From contig NZ_JAGSPJ010000001.1 of NCBI RefSeq assembly GCF_018139545.1, forward strand, positions 248,001 through 312,000: DNA of 64,000 nt. The letters run 5' to 3'. Under the pieces are notes generated by a model. That model was given only the letters and a program-made list of their open reading frames with translations, made no database searches and had not been told where the DNA came from. Positions 50,884-59,790 of the stretch are shown one piece after another. Source of the stretch: Affinundibacterium fentianense (GTDB lineage: Bacteria > Pseudomonadota > Gammaproteobacteria > Burkholderiales > Burkholderiaceae_D). How positions within the stretch are numbered: position 1 is the first letter of the stretch; each line of letters starts with the position of its first letter. The translations under genes were made by a program, and so were the position numbers.

Positions 50884-51288
50884 ATGCCACAGCTAGCCTC
50901 AAATTTTATCGTCATCGACGCGAAACAAGCAGCAACCGAGATTCCAGTAACACCTAGCATTTACGAGGAACTCGACGCAAATTTTGAGCAATTTAAAGGA
51001 TGCATGTTGGTGTCGGAATACACGTTTTCATCCGACTGGCCAACATGGGAAATGCATCCCCACGGAGATGAAACGCTTTATCTTATTTCCGGAGAAGCTA
51101 GTTTGTTGTTATACGCTGACGGTGTAGAGCGCCAAATTGAATTAAATACACCAGGGAGTTTCGTCATTGTTCCAAAGGGAACCTGGCACACTGCCCTCGT
51201 GAAAAAGAGTTGTAGGATTTTATTTATTACACCTGGCGAAGGTACGATAAACGGTGTCGATCCACGCCCTCAAACGCTTGGGAGCTGA
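50884..51288 (+). CDS. cupin domain protein
   Basis: A protein of about 134 residues with one cupin domain. The metal-binding His-x-His-x4-Glu set is in EMHPHGDETLYLISGEASL (about residues 58-75) and the second-motif His is in VIVPKGTWHTALVKK (about 110). The substrate is unknown. The ATG at 50884 is used, although GTG at 50875 and TTG at 50857 are in frame and no start has a good ribosome-binding site. It is a single gene between acnA and a small membrane protein gene. Confidence 0.75.
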   Translation: MPQLASNFIVIDAKQAATEIPVTPSIYEELDANFEQFKGCMLVSEYTFSSDWPTWEMHPHGDETLYLISGEASLLLYADGVERQIELNTPGSFVIVPKGTWHTALVKKSCRILFITPGEGTINGVDPRPQTLGS

Positions 51289-51418
51289 TCACTAAGCAGC
51301 CAATACGAAGCTGCTGATTTCTTAGTAACCGGGTTTTATCATCGCCATCGAGATTGCATTAAAACTGTAACACCTAAATTATTTTTCGTTTTTTTAACTT
51401 AGTAAAAGAGGAGTCTAT

Positions 51419-51691
51419 ATGTGGAAAGCACTAGTCGGTTTTTTGGTTTTTGCAGCAATCGCTTTATTCTTTATTTTCAAAGCAGGCGATAAGATGGACA
51501 TGCAGGGCGAAGCGGGTGCGCATTCTGGTGCAGCCTCTGAACACGCTTCAGCTCCGGCAGCATCTGCGTCAGCAAGCGTTGTAGCACCAGTAGTAGAGGC
51601 TTCTGCGACTGCAACTTCATCAGCATCAGCATCAGCAACTGAAGCAACACCTACTGCTAGTTCTGCAGCGGCATCTGCCGCTAGCAAATAA
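51419..51691 (+). CDS. small Ala/Ser-rich membrane protein
   Basis: A 90-residue protein: an N-terminal membrane anchor (residues 3-20, KALVGFLVFAAIALFFIF), a short hydrophilic linker, then about 60 residues of almost only Ala, Ser, Thr, Val and Glu (SASATEATPTASSAAASAAS), which should be disordered and outside the cytoplasm. A good AGAGGAG ribosome-binding site six bases before the ATG supports a real gene. No function can be assigned. Confidence 0.65.
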   Translation: MWKALVGFLVFAAIALFFIFKAGDKMDMQGEAGAHSGAASEHASAPAASASASVVAPVVEASATATSSASASATEATPTASSAAASAASK

Positions 51692-51926
51692 TCAAGACCT
51701 TGTTATTTGAGAAGAGGTGATTTTCCACATAGAATTTTACCTCTACTCGATCGGCGATACTGATCATTGAAAAATTCCTGCACTGATTCATTTTATCAGT
51801 TCAATACTCGTCTAATTTCCAGCTAACTTTGGCAGCATTTTTTCGCACGAAGCGTATGAATGTCACACCTAACAATTAAAGTGTTAGCATTTTGATGTAA
51901 TGAATATTGTCTACGTTGAGCACCAA

Positions 51927-52406
51927 TCAAGACTGCGCAAAATGGATTAAATCATCACCGGCCAAACGATATTTAACCCACTCGGCTTGCGCCTTTGCAC
52001 CAACAGAGTCATAGAAATCAATCGCAGGTTGATTCCAATCCAAAACACTCCATTCAAAGCGTCCACATCCCTCTTCCACAGCAACTTGAGCAAGGTGGCG
52101 TAAGAGGAATTTGCCTGCTCCCAAACCACGATGTTTTGGTGAGACATACAGATCTTCTAAATACAGACCTTTTTTGCCTTGCCACGTAGAGTAGTTGTAA
52201 AAATACACGGCGAATCCAATGGGTTCGCCATCTTTCTCACAAATCAATGCTTTTGCAGGAGAGTCAGAAGAAAAAATACTGCTTTCAATTTCTGCGATGC
52301 TAGCTTTTACTTCATGCTCTGCTTTTTCATAGATCGCTAATTCCAGAATAAAGCCATGAATAGTGGATGCGTCGGATGGAGCTGCTTTACGAATACGAAT
52401 TGTCAA
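51927..52406 (-). CDS. GNAT N-acetyltransferase, diamine/SSAT-like
   Basis: A 159-residue acetyltransferase. It opens with RIRKAAPSDASTIHGFILEL, has YNYSTWQGKKGLYLEDLYV, and its acetyl-CoA loop is SPKHRGLGAGKFLLRHLAQV (about 90-108) followed by CGRFEWSVLDWNQPAIDFYD (Asn and Tyr of the active site). The layout is that of the SSAT (spermidine/thialysine acetyltransferase) group, so a polyamine or lysine-analogue acceptor is likely but unproven. The start is TTG with a GAGG site seven bases upstream; no ATG is available. Confidence 0.85.
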   Translation of the reverse strand: MTIRIRKAAPSDASTIHGFILELAIYEKAEHEVKASIAEIESSIFSSDSPAKALICEKDGEPIGFAVYFYNYSTWQGKKGLYLEDLYVSPKHRGLGAGKFLLRHLAQVAVEEGCGRFEWSVLDWNQPAIDFYDSVGAKAQAEWVKYRLAGDDLIHFAQS

Positions 52407-52435
52407 AATGAGCCTCGGTTTATTTTATAAATTAA

Positions 52436-53608
52436 TTACAGTTGATCTAAAGACTGCGCTATATCGGCGATCAAATCATCGACATCTTCTAGTCCAACAT
52501 TGAAACGCACTAAAGTCCCCTTCTCGCTCCAATTTTCGCGCATGGTTTCGATACGATAAGGAACACAAAGACTATGGGAGCCGCCCCAGCTAAAGCCTAT
52601 TTTAAATAACTTCAATTGATTCACGAATTGATCGGTTTGCTCCTCCGAAAATTTCTCGTGAAATAGTACTGAGAACAAGCCCCCTGCCCCAGTGAAGTCA
52701 CGCTGCCAAATCGCATGACCAGGACAATCTTCCCACGCTGGATGTAATACTTTAGCGATTTCAGGTCGTGTCTTTAGCCAAGCCGCAAGCTTACGCGCAG
52801 CAAGATCGTGTGCTTCAAAACGTAATTTCAAACTTTGCAGACCACGTAAAACCAAATACACATCGTCCATACCCACGCCCAAGCCGAGACGCATGTGGGT
52901 CATCAACAAGCGATTATTCAGCTCTTGATCTCGGGTAATCACCGCCCCCATCAAGACATCAGAACCACCGCTTTGATATTTCGTTAGTGCCTGCATGGAA
53001 ATATCGACACCATGCTCAAACGGTTTGAATGCGAGCCCAGCGGACCAGGTATTGTCTAGGGCGACCAATACACCTTTACCATGCGCTGCATGACAAATTG
53101 CCGGTATATCGGCCACTTCCATCGATACCGATCCAGGTGCCTCTGCCCAAATCAATTTGGTGTTTGGCAAAATCAAATCCGCAATCCCTGCGCCTATCAT
53201 TGGATCATAAAACCGCACACTAATACCAAAGCTTTGCTTTAACCAAGCGCCCAATTCTTTATTGGGGCCGTAGGCATTATCGGGAATTAGTACATCATCG
53301 CCAGTTCCAAGAAAACTCAAACTCACCAAGGTAATCGCCGCCAATCCGCTTGGTGCAAGCACACAATAGGAACCACCTTCAATCTGAGCAATTTCGGCCT
53401 CAAGTTGAAAACTCGTTGGCGTGCCATGCAAGCCATAGGTATAAGTCGACTTATTCAGCCAACTCCGTGCGCGCATTGCAGCGACATCTTTAAACAGCAC
53501 CGTTGATGCATGGTGAATCGCGGTTGGAAATGCAGAAAATCCTTCGGGTGCTTTAAAACCGGAATGGACAATCGCGGTATTAGTTCCTTGAGTCTTTTTA
53601 TTCATCAT
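52436..53608 (-). CDS. metC: cystathionine beta-lyase-type PLP enzyme
   Basis: A Cys/Met-metabolism PLP enzyme of about 390 residues. The tyrosine segment is STYTYGLHGTPTSFQLEAEI (about 50), cofactor Asp lies in GVLVALDNTWSAGLAFKPF and the PLP lysine is in ISMQALTKYQSGGSDVLMGA (about 210). Proteobacterial MetC-type lyases have this spacing, and the reaction would be cystathionine to homocysteine, pyruvate and ammonia. Adjacent ATGs at 53608 and 53605 are preferred over a TTG at 53620. It is single, behind a 178-bp leader region downstream of the rimO terminator. Confidence 0.85.
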   Translation of the reverse strand: MMNKKTQGTNTAIVHSGFKAPEGFSAFPTAIHHASTVLFKDVAAMRARSWLNKSTYTYGLHGTPTSFQLEAEIAQIEGGSYCVLAPSGLAAITLVSLSFLGTGDDVLIPDNAYGPNKELGAWLKQSFGISVRFYDPMIGAGIADLILPNTKLIWAEAPGSVSMEVADIPAICHAAHGKGVLVALDNTWSAGLAFKPFEHGVDISMQALTKYQSGGSDVLMGAVITRDQELNNRLLMTHMRLGLGVGMDDVYLVLRGLQSLKLRFEAHDLAARKLAAWLKTRPEIAKVLHPAWEDCPGHAIWQRDFTGAGGLFSVLFHEKFSEEQTDQFVNQLKLFKIGFSWGGSHSLCVPYRIETMRENWSEKGTLVRFNVGLEDVDDLIADIAQSLDQL

Positions 53609-53798
53609 CTCTTCAATCAATTATTCCATCAATTTATTGGACTGACGCAAAACCATCTCTGACGGCGTTGCAATCAGGAAGTTACTTCCCTTCGCACTGG
53701 CAGAGCAACCTGGGCATAAGCTAATCAAGAGCCAGCGATAGTAGGGGCTGTTGTGCGCAGTTCTTATTTATTCCTAATATAACTATCAAAATTTTTCG
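53609..53798 (-). other. possible structured leader upstream of metC
   Basis: The region between the rimO terminator and the metC start has several potential stems on the minus strand: CGCA/TGCG next to CTGGC/GCCAG, a GGAAGTAACTTCC palindrome near 53690 and ACGC/GCGT. It does not match the SAM-I or SAH riboswitch cores I know. It may be a leader RNA or just promoter sequence. Confidence 0.3.
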
Positions 53799-53824
53799 TA
53801 AAAAAAGGGCGATAACGCCCTTAA
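53797..53824 (-). terminator. rho-independent terminator after rimO
   Basis: On the minus strand AAGGGCG, a four-base loop and CGCCCTT (stem 53805-53811 with 53816-53822) followed by a run of T residues. It lies about 125 bp after the rimO stop. Confidence 0.85.
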
Positions 53825-53946
53825 TTAAAGCTCACCAAAATCAGACTTGCGCAATATAACATCGTCCAGGCTTTGATTTAAACCAAGAAAATCCTGATTA
53901 AAAAGTAGCGCAGTCAACATCATTATTGCGAAAATCTTTCGGGTGA

Positions 53947-55329
53947 TTAAATCGCTTCACCCCATAGATCGTGTGCATCTGCTGCGGTAATTGTGACGTC
54001 CACAAATTCACCGACTTTCAATTTACGATGAGGTTCAAATGGTGGCTTAACATACACAACACCATCAATTTCTGGCGCGTCAGCAGCACTTCGTCCTACA
54101 CCGCCACTGCGATCCAAACTATCGATCAATACGCGCATCGTTTTGCCCACTTTGGCTTGCAAGCGTTTCTTTGAAATTGTTTCTTGCAATTCCATGACGC
54201 GACGACGGCGATCTTCCCTCACCTCATCTGGCAACTGATTCGCCAATTCATTTGCAGTCGCTCCTTCAACTGGTGAATAGGCAAAACAGCCTAGGCGGTC
54301 AATCTCTGCTTCTTTCAAGAAGTCGAGAAGATATTCAAATTCTTCTTCTGTCTCACCAGGAAAGCCTGCGATAAAGGTGGAGCGTATCGTAATTTCTGGA
54401 CACATCTCACGCCATGCCTTGATTCGTTCGATATTTTTTTCGCCGCTGGCTGGACGTTTCATACGTTTCAATACGTCGGGATGCGCATGTTGTAAGGGCA
54501 CATCGAGATACGGCAACACGTGACCGTTGTTCATAAACGGAATAATTTGATCAACGTGTGGATACGGATAGACGTAGTGCAGACGCACCCAAGCATCGTA
54601 GCGTTTTGCCAATTCACCGAGTGCCTCGACCAATTGCGTCATATGCGTCTTAACCGGCTTACCATCCCAGAATCCTGTCCGGAATTTCACATCGACGCCG
54701 TAGGCGCTGGTATCTTGAGAAATGACGAGTAATTCTTTCACACCCGCCTTAAATAAATTCTCAGCTTCGACCATCACTTCGCCGATTGGACGCGAAACGA
54801 GATCACCACGCATAGAAGGGATAATACAAAAACTACAGCGATGATTGCAGCCTTCGGAAATCTTGAGATAAGCAAAATGTTTAGGGGTGAGTTTGACGCC
54901 CTGTGCTGGTACCAAATCAATGAAAGGTTCATGTGGTTTTGGTAAATGCTCATGCACCGCACTCATCACTTCTGTCAATGCATGTGGTCCAGTCACCGCC
55001 AATACTTTAGGATGGATACTCTTAATCAGATCATTGCCTGCAGCGTCTTTTTTGGCGCCCAAGCACCCCGTGACGATCACTTTCCCATTTTCATTAAGTG
55101 CTTCCGCAATGGCATCTAAGGACTCTTGCACAGCTGCATCGATAAATCCACAGGTGTTGACCACGACCAAATCGGCTCCATCATAGGATTTCGCCGTCTC
55201 ATAGCCTTCAGCGCGGAGTTGAGTGAGAATTTGTTCTGAATCGACTAAGGCTTTCGGGCACCCGAGGGATACAAAGCCTACTTTTGGCGATGTATTTGTC
55301 GATGCAGATTGAGGAGTTTCGTTGGACAT
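53947..55329 (-). CDS. rimO: ribosomal protein S12 methylthiotransferase
   Basis: A radical SAM enzyme of about 460 residues that methylthiolates an Asp of ribosomal protein S12. The N-terminal cluster cysteines are in [32 protein letters not shown] and VTGCLGAKK; the radical SAM triad is [20 protein letters not shown] (about 165); a TRAM domain ends the protein ([19 protein letters not shown]). The ATG at 55329 ([10 protein letters not shown]) is used, and a longer frame to 55392 is rejected as not matching the family start. Confidence 0.94.
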   Translation of the reverse strand: MSNETPQSASTNTSPKVGFVSLGCPKALVDSEQILTQLRAEGYETAKSYDGADLVVVNTCGFIDAAVQESLDAIAEALNENGKVIVTGCLGAKKDAAGNDLIKSIHPKVLAVTGPHALTEVMSAVHEHLPKPHEPFIDLVPAQGVKLTPKHFAYLKISEGCNHRCSFCIIPSMRGDLVSRPIGEVMVEAENLFKAGVKELLVISQDTSAYGVDVKFRTGFWDGKPVKTHMTQLVEALGELAKRYDAWVRLHYVYPYPHVDQIIPFMNNGHVLPYLDVPLQHAHPDVLKRMKRPASGEKNIERIKAWREMCPEITIRSTFIAGFPGETEEEFEYLLDFLKEAEIDRLGCFAYSPVEGATANELANQLPDEVREDRRRRVMELQETISKKRLQAKVGKTMRVLIDSLDRSGGVGRSAADAPEIDGVVYVKPPFEPHRKLKVGEFVDVTITAADAHDLWGEAI

Positions 55330-55440
55330 AATAAAAAAGGATACAAAGCAATTCGCTATTGTACCCTTTCTACACGACTTACTAAAGCGCAAGAATGCAG
55401 ACTAAATTCGCCTTAAATTCAATTCAAGCGTTTGAATTAA

Positions 55441-55992
55441 TTACTTTTTCTTGTCATCTGAGGCGAACGGAAATCCAAACATATTCTTAGACTGATTTTG
55501 CATTTGTTCTTGCATTTGAACAAATAAATTTTTGCTTTGGTCAATGTAATTGCCCATCATACCCTGCATCATTGGCCCTTGCACATTCATGAACTGTGTC
55601 CACATTTCGGGACTAAACGCCTTCCCATCAATGCCACCTGCCGCACCTTCAGTTAATTTATTTTGAATATCTATAAACGCTTGAATATTTTTTTCCAAAT
55701 ACGAGCCCATCATGCCCTGCATGGCATGTCCGTAATAACGGATGATCTGTGCCAATGCAACACTAGAAAACATAGGCGCACCGCCAGCTTCGGCTTCCAA
55801 AATAATCTGCAATAAAATACTACGCGTCAAATCCTCGCCTGTTTTTGCATCCACCACTGCGAAGTCGTCGTTCTCCATGACAAACTGTTTGACGTCCACC
55901 AAAGTGATGTAACTACTGGTTTGGGTATCGTATAAGCGACGATTTGGGTATTTCTTGATCAAATGCTTGCTTATTTTTTTTGTACTATTCAT
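55441..55992 (-). CDS. phaR: polyhydroxyalkanoate synthesis repressor PhaR
   Basis: A regulator of about 183 residues. The N-terminal DNA-binding domain is highly conserved (IKKYPNRRLYDTQTSSYITL then TGEDLTRSILLQIILEAEAG), and the C-terminal half, rich in Met/Gln, has two repeats of the PHB-accumulation type (MMGSYLEKNIQAF; MMGNYIDQSKNLFVQMQEQM). It senses PHA granules and represses phasin and its own genes. The ATG at 55992 has GAG upstream. It is the distal gene of the phaC-phaB-phaR group. Confidence 0.93.
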   Translation of the reverse strand: MNSTKKISKHLIKKYPNRRLYDTQTSSYITLVDVKQFVMENDDFAVVDAKTGEDLTRSILLQIILEAEAGGAPMFSSVALAQIIRYYGHAMQGMMGSYLEKNIQAFIDIQNKLTEGAAGGIDGKAFSPEMWTQFMNVQGPMMQGMMGNYIDQSKNLFVQMQEQMQNQSKNMFGFPFASDDKKK

Positions 55993-56172
55993 TGCATTCT
56001 CGTTTAAAAACGTCATTTAAAATCGAATCAAAAGGTGTTCGATAGCCTTTTGGATTAACGAACACCTCTGGTGAATTTTACGGTATCGCTTGTGCTGCAA
56101 ACCATATGCTGCAGAACAGCATTATACTTAGTGCAAAATTCTTGGGAATAGTTCAACCGCAATAGCGATCAA

Positions 56173-56913
56173 TTACCCCATATGTAAACCACCGTTGATA
56201 GAGAAGTCCGATCCGGTTGCATAACCGCCCTCTTCAGAGGCAATCCAAGCAACGATCGATGCAATTTCTTCAGGTTCAGCCAAACGTTTTACAGGAATAC
56301 CTGCCACAATTTTTTCCAATACATCGGGACGAATTGCTTTTACCATGTCTGTACCAACATAGCCAGGTGATACTGTGTTTACAGTCACACCTTTGGTCGC
56401 GACTTCTTGCGCCAAAGCCATTGTAAATCCATGAATCCCCGCTTTTGCAGTGGAGTAATTTGTTTGACCGAATTGTCCTTTTTGGCCGTTCACTGAAGAG
56501 ATGTTAATGATACGTCCCCAACCGCGGTCAACCATGCTCTCTATCACTTGTTTCGTGACATTAAACAAGGAATTCAAATTTGTATCGATGACGGCATCCC
56601 AATCTGCTTTACTCATTTTGCGGAATTGACCGTCGCGGGTGATCCCTGCGTTATTGACTAAAACATCAATCTCACCGATCTCAGCACGCACTTTTTCAAA
56701 TGCAGCACGAGTTGACTCCCAATCTGAAACATTGCCTTCGGAAGCATGGACGTCGTAGCCTTCTGCACGCATATCCGCCAACCATTTGTCTTTACGTGGA
56801 GAATTTGGACCACAGCCGGCAACGACTGTATAGCCATCCTTGCACAAACGTTTACAGATTGGTGTCCCGATTCCACCCATACCACCAGTTACATAAGCAA
56901 TTCGCTTTGACAT
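56173..56913 (-). CDS. phaB: acetoacetyl-CoA reductase
   Basis: A 246-residue SDR enzyme reducing acetoacetyl-CoA to (R)-3-hydroxybutyryl-CoA with NADPH. Cofactor motif AYVTGGMGGIGTPICKRL; NNAGITRDGQFRKM with the NNAG and PhaB substrate segment; catalytic Ser in IINISSVNGQKGQFGQTNYS and the YSTAK Tyr/Lys; end FSINGGLHMG. It is 56 bp from phaC. Confidence 0.94.
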   Translation of the reverse strand: MSKRIAYVTGGMGGIGTPICKRLCKDGYTVVAGCGPNSPRKDKWLADMRAEGYDVHASEGNVSDWESTRAAFEKVRAEIGEIDVLVNNAGITRDGQFRKMSKADWDAVIDTNLNSLFNVTKQVIESMVDRGWGRIINISSVNGQKGQFGQTNYSTAKAGIHGFTMALAQEVATKGVTVNTVSPGYVGTDMVKAIRPDVLEKIVAGIPVKRLAEPEEIASIVAWIASEEGGYATGSDFSINGGLHMG

Positions 56914-56969
56914 TCTTCATCTCCAGAGTTTTTTTGAAAGACCCAACTTATTACTACAATCGTATTACT

Positions 56970-58703
56970 TCAATCGGCACGAACTTGAACATATCGCCCT
57001 GGTGCATGCTCAATCTCACTATACCCTACCGCCCCGACTTTGGCGGGGGCTTTTATCATTTTTCCACCATGATCTGCCAAAAATGTTGCCCATTCAGGCC
57101 ACCAACTACCGGGACGCTCCTCTGCATGATCTAGCCATGTTTGCGGATTCGCATCTAATTTTTCATTGATCCAGTAATTACGTTTATTCTTCGAGGCCGG
57201 ATTAATTACCCCAGCGATATGACCTGACGCACCTAAAACAAATCGATTGCGGTTCGACTTCTTTGGATTGAGTATTGAACAAGAGGCGTACGCTGCTTGC
57301 CACGGCACAATATGATCCTCCCTTGACCCATAGATAAATACAGGCGCGTCGATCTTCGATAAATCCACTGCACTTCCCGCCACCTGCAATTTGCCAGGCA
57401 CACGCAAGCTATTTTCGAGGTAGGTGTGACGCAAATACCAACAGAACATCGGTCCCGGCAAGTTAGTACTATCTGAATTCCAATATAAGAGATCAAATGC
57501 TGGTGGTTTTTGCCCTTTTAAATAATTCGATTGAACATAATTCCACACCAAATCATTCGGACGCAAACTTGAGAATGTACTCGCCAAATCTCGTCCCGGC
57601 ATTAACCCACCATGCCCTAAGGTCTGCTCTCGCATACTAACTTGAAGTTCATCGACGAAGACATCCAAGACGCCTGTATTTGAAAAATCCAATAAAGTTG
57701 TCAACAAAGTCAAACTACTTGCTGGATGATTGCCTCGATTGGCGAGTACGGCCAAGGCTGTTGAGACGATCGTTCCCCCTACGCAAAAGCCAAAAACATT
57801 CAACTTATCTTGCTTTGTAATCCGCTGTACAACTTCAATCGCTTGAATCGCGCCCAATTCAATATAGTCGTCCCAAGTCAGGTCGGCCAGAGAGAGATCA
57901 GGATTTACCCAAGAAACAAGAAATACAGTGTGCCCTTGTTCAAGAGCATATCGGACCAAAGAATTTTCTGGTTGCAGATCTAAAATGTAGTACTTATTAA
58001 TACAAGGAGGAACCATCAATAGTGGGCGTTGATGCACTGTTTTTGTTAATGGCTTGTACTGAATCAATTGGAATAAACGATTCTCAAACACCACGGATCC
58101 TTCGGTCGTGGCGACATTTTTACCCACTTGAAAAGCAGCTTCGTCCGTCAGAGAAATTCTTCCTTTTTTGAGGTCCTCTAACATCTGCGTAATTCCTTGC
58201 ATCAAACTTTCGCCTTTTGTTTCAATTAGCTTTGCTTGTGCCTCGGGATTTGTCGCTAGAAAATTCGCCGGTGATGCCGCATCAATGATTTGCTGAACTG
58301 CAAATCGTATTTTCTGTTTTTTCTTCTCGGTGGTTTGGACGGCTTCGGTCAATAAGCCAAGAAAACGCGCATTTAATAAATAGATTGCGACGTTATACGC
58401 ATGGGTTGCTTGTTGGTGCCAATCATTCGAAGCAAAGCGACGGTCACTGAACTCAGGAAGTTTTGAAGTCAAAAAATCCTGCCAAAGTTGTCCAAGCTCG
58501 ACAAGATATTCTGATTGCAAACGGCCCAAAACCTGAGGATCGATTTCAGCACCAAGCTCTTTAAGCATTCCAAGTATGGACGAGTCAGCACCAAAAAGAT
58601 TTGACGTATTTGCGCTTTGCTTTTGCATCCATTCGTTCCACGGATTGTGCTGCAACAGTTGTTGCATCCAGTTCGTATACATCGCTTGCGTATTTTCACT
58701 CAT
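56970..58703 (-). CDS. phaC: class I polyhydroxyalkanoate synthase
   Basis: A 577-residue polymerase that adds 3-hydroxyacyl units to PHA. The N-terminal domain has the PhaC_N region (RFASNDWHQQATHAYNVAIY). The lipase-like box with nucleophile Cys is VFGFCVGGTIVSTAL (about residue 310), and the catalytic Asp and His are in YGSREDHIVPWQAA (about 470) and GASGHIAGVINPAS (about 500). The ATG at 58703 is supported by GAGGA upstream; a 31-codon longer frame is rejected. No phaA thiolase lies in this group. Confidence 0.94.
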   Translation of the reverse strand: MSENTQAMYTNWMQQLLQHNPWNEWMQKQSANTSNLFGADSSILGMLKELGAEIDPQVLGRLQSEYLVELGQLWQDFLTSKLPEFSDRRFASNDWHQQATHAYNVAIYLLNARFLGLLTEAVQTTEKKKQKIRFAVQQIIDAASPANFLATNPEAQAKLIETKGESLMQGITQMLEDLKKGRISLTDEAAFQVGKNVATTEGSVVFENRLFQLIQYKPLTKTVHQRPLLMVPPCINKYYILDLQPENSLVRYALEQGHTVFLVSWVNPDLSLADLTWDDYIELGAIQAIEVVQRITKQDKLNVFGFCVGGTIVSTALAVLANRGNHPASSLTLLTTLLDFSNTGVLDVFVDELQVSMREQTLGHGGLMPGRDLASTFSSLRPNDLVWNYVQSNYLKGQKPPAFDLLYWNSDSTNLPGPMFCWYLRHTYLENSLRVPGKLQVAGSAVDLSKIDAPVFIYGSREDHIVPWQAAYASCSILNPKKSNRNRFVLGASGHIAGVINPASKNKRNYWINEKLDANPQTWLDHAEERPGSWWPEWATFLADHGGKMIKAPAKVGAVGYSEIEHAPGRYVQVRAD

Positions 58704-58797
58704 TATGCAAATTCCTCGTTTTAGAGTATTGTCGCGTCTATCTAATTCCAAACGCACCACGTTTTCTTTATTGATAACGTCACTTATTTGAATCAAT

Positions 58798-59004
58798 ATG
58801 GCTTTTTTGTATCTTATCGCAATCGCATGGATTTATGTCGTATTACTGATGTCTCTGGCTGAATCATCGGCAATTGCTGGTGTCATGACTTTTATTTTTT
58901 ACTGCGTTATTCCGTTAACATTGGTGTTATATATACTTAGTTCGCCCGCTAGAAAACGAAAAATTCGTGAACTTGAACGCCAATCGCGAGAGAAATCAAA
59001 TTAA
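58798..59004 (+). CDS. small two-helix membrane protein
   Basis: A 68-residue protein with two hydrophobic spans (about 3-20 and 28-48) and a basic C-terminal tail (PARKRKIRELERQSREKSN) predicted to be cytoplasmic. Its start is 95 bp from the divergent phaC start, and its stop directly abuts the pgeF stop. Similar small proteins accompany these genes in related bacteria as far as I recall, but no function is known. No strong ribosome-binding site is seen, so this is a moderate call. Confidence 0.6.
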   Translation: MAFLYLIAIAWIYVVLLMSLAESSAIAGVMTFIFYCVIPLTLVLYILSSPARKRKIRELERQSREKSN

Positions 59005-59790
59005 CTAAGTGATCCAAATCCAGCTTGCCATCCTGCCTGTGATTTGTTCTCGCCGAAACGAATAAAACAACTCTTTCTGTGTGAACGTACAAAATTCACC
59101 GCCTGCAATACTTTTTATACCTTGCTGTTGGAGCACAATTCTTGCCAAACCGTATAGGTCAGCCAACCACTTACCCTGTTTTGGCGTATCCACAAAACAG
59201 GGGCGAAAGCGACTCGATTTCGAAACGAATGCGTGAAATACATCCTCTCCAACTTCGAATGCCTGCGGTCCAATTGCTGGCCCCAACCAAGCAGTGACTG
59301 CGCTTGCTCCTGCGTGACGCATCGACTCGACCGCCGATTCGACCACCCCGTTGAGTAGACCGCGCCAACCTGCATGAACTGCACCAACAGCAAATCCATC
59401 TAGAGAAGCCAACAAGATGGGCAAACAATCGGCTGTCAATACAGCGCAGGTTAAGCCCGCTTTTGTCGTATAGATCGCGTCAGCAGCTGGCACATCATTT
59501 GGCGGGACATGCTCGCCATTGACACATATGATCCCATGCTTTTGTGATAAGAATGTGACAGGTGCAGGCATAAAATCGCCAATGCATTGTCGATTCGTCT
59601 GAACTGCATTGGGTTGATCACCAACATGATCACCCAAATTTAAACCATTATCGCCATCAATATCGCCATAGGGTCCGTGACTAACCCCGCCTATTCGCGT
59701 ACTGGAATAAGCCATGACATTTGAAGGGCAGTCTGGCCAGTCGGGTCGAATTAGTGTTAGCCCTGTTTCATCGTCGCAGATCAAACTCAT
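59005..59790 (-). CDS. pgeF: peptidoglycan editing factor PgeF (YfiH/LACC1 family)
   Basis: A 261-residue multicopper-oxidase-like fold protein of the YfiH family. Metal-binding Cys and His residues are in TADCLPILL (about residue 125) and GAVHAGWRGLLNG (about 140); CIGDFMPAPVTFLSQKHG precedes them. In E. coli it prevents misincorporation of other amino acids in the stem peptide, and homologues show purine nucleoside phosphorylase/deaminase activity. It overlaps rluD by four bases, the usual pairing. Confidence 0.92.
   Translation of the reverse strand: MSLICDDETGLTLIRPDWPDCPSNVMAYSSTRIGGVSHGPYGDIDGDNGLNLGDHVGDQPNAVQTNRQCIGDFMPAPVTFLSQKHGIICVNGEHVPPNDVPAADAIYTTKAGLTCAVLTADCLPILLASLDGFAVGAVHAGWRGLLNGVVESAVESMRHAGASAVTAWLGPAIGPQAFEVGEDVFHAFVSKSSRFRPCFVDTPKQGKWLADLYGLARIVLQQQGIKSIAGGEFCTFTQKELFYSFRREQITGRMASWIWIT

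Noticed and set aside
53609-53798. SAM-I riboswitch upstream of metC
   Set aside because: Some bases of CTAATCAAGAG resemble a SAM-I core but on the wrong strand, and the other conserved helices are missing.
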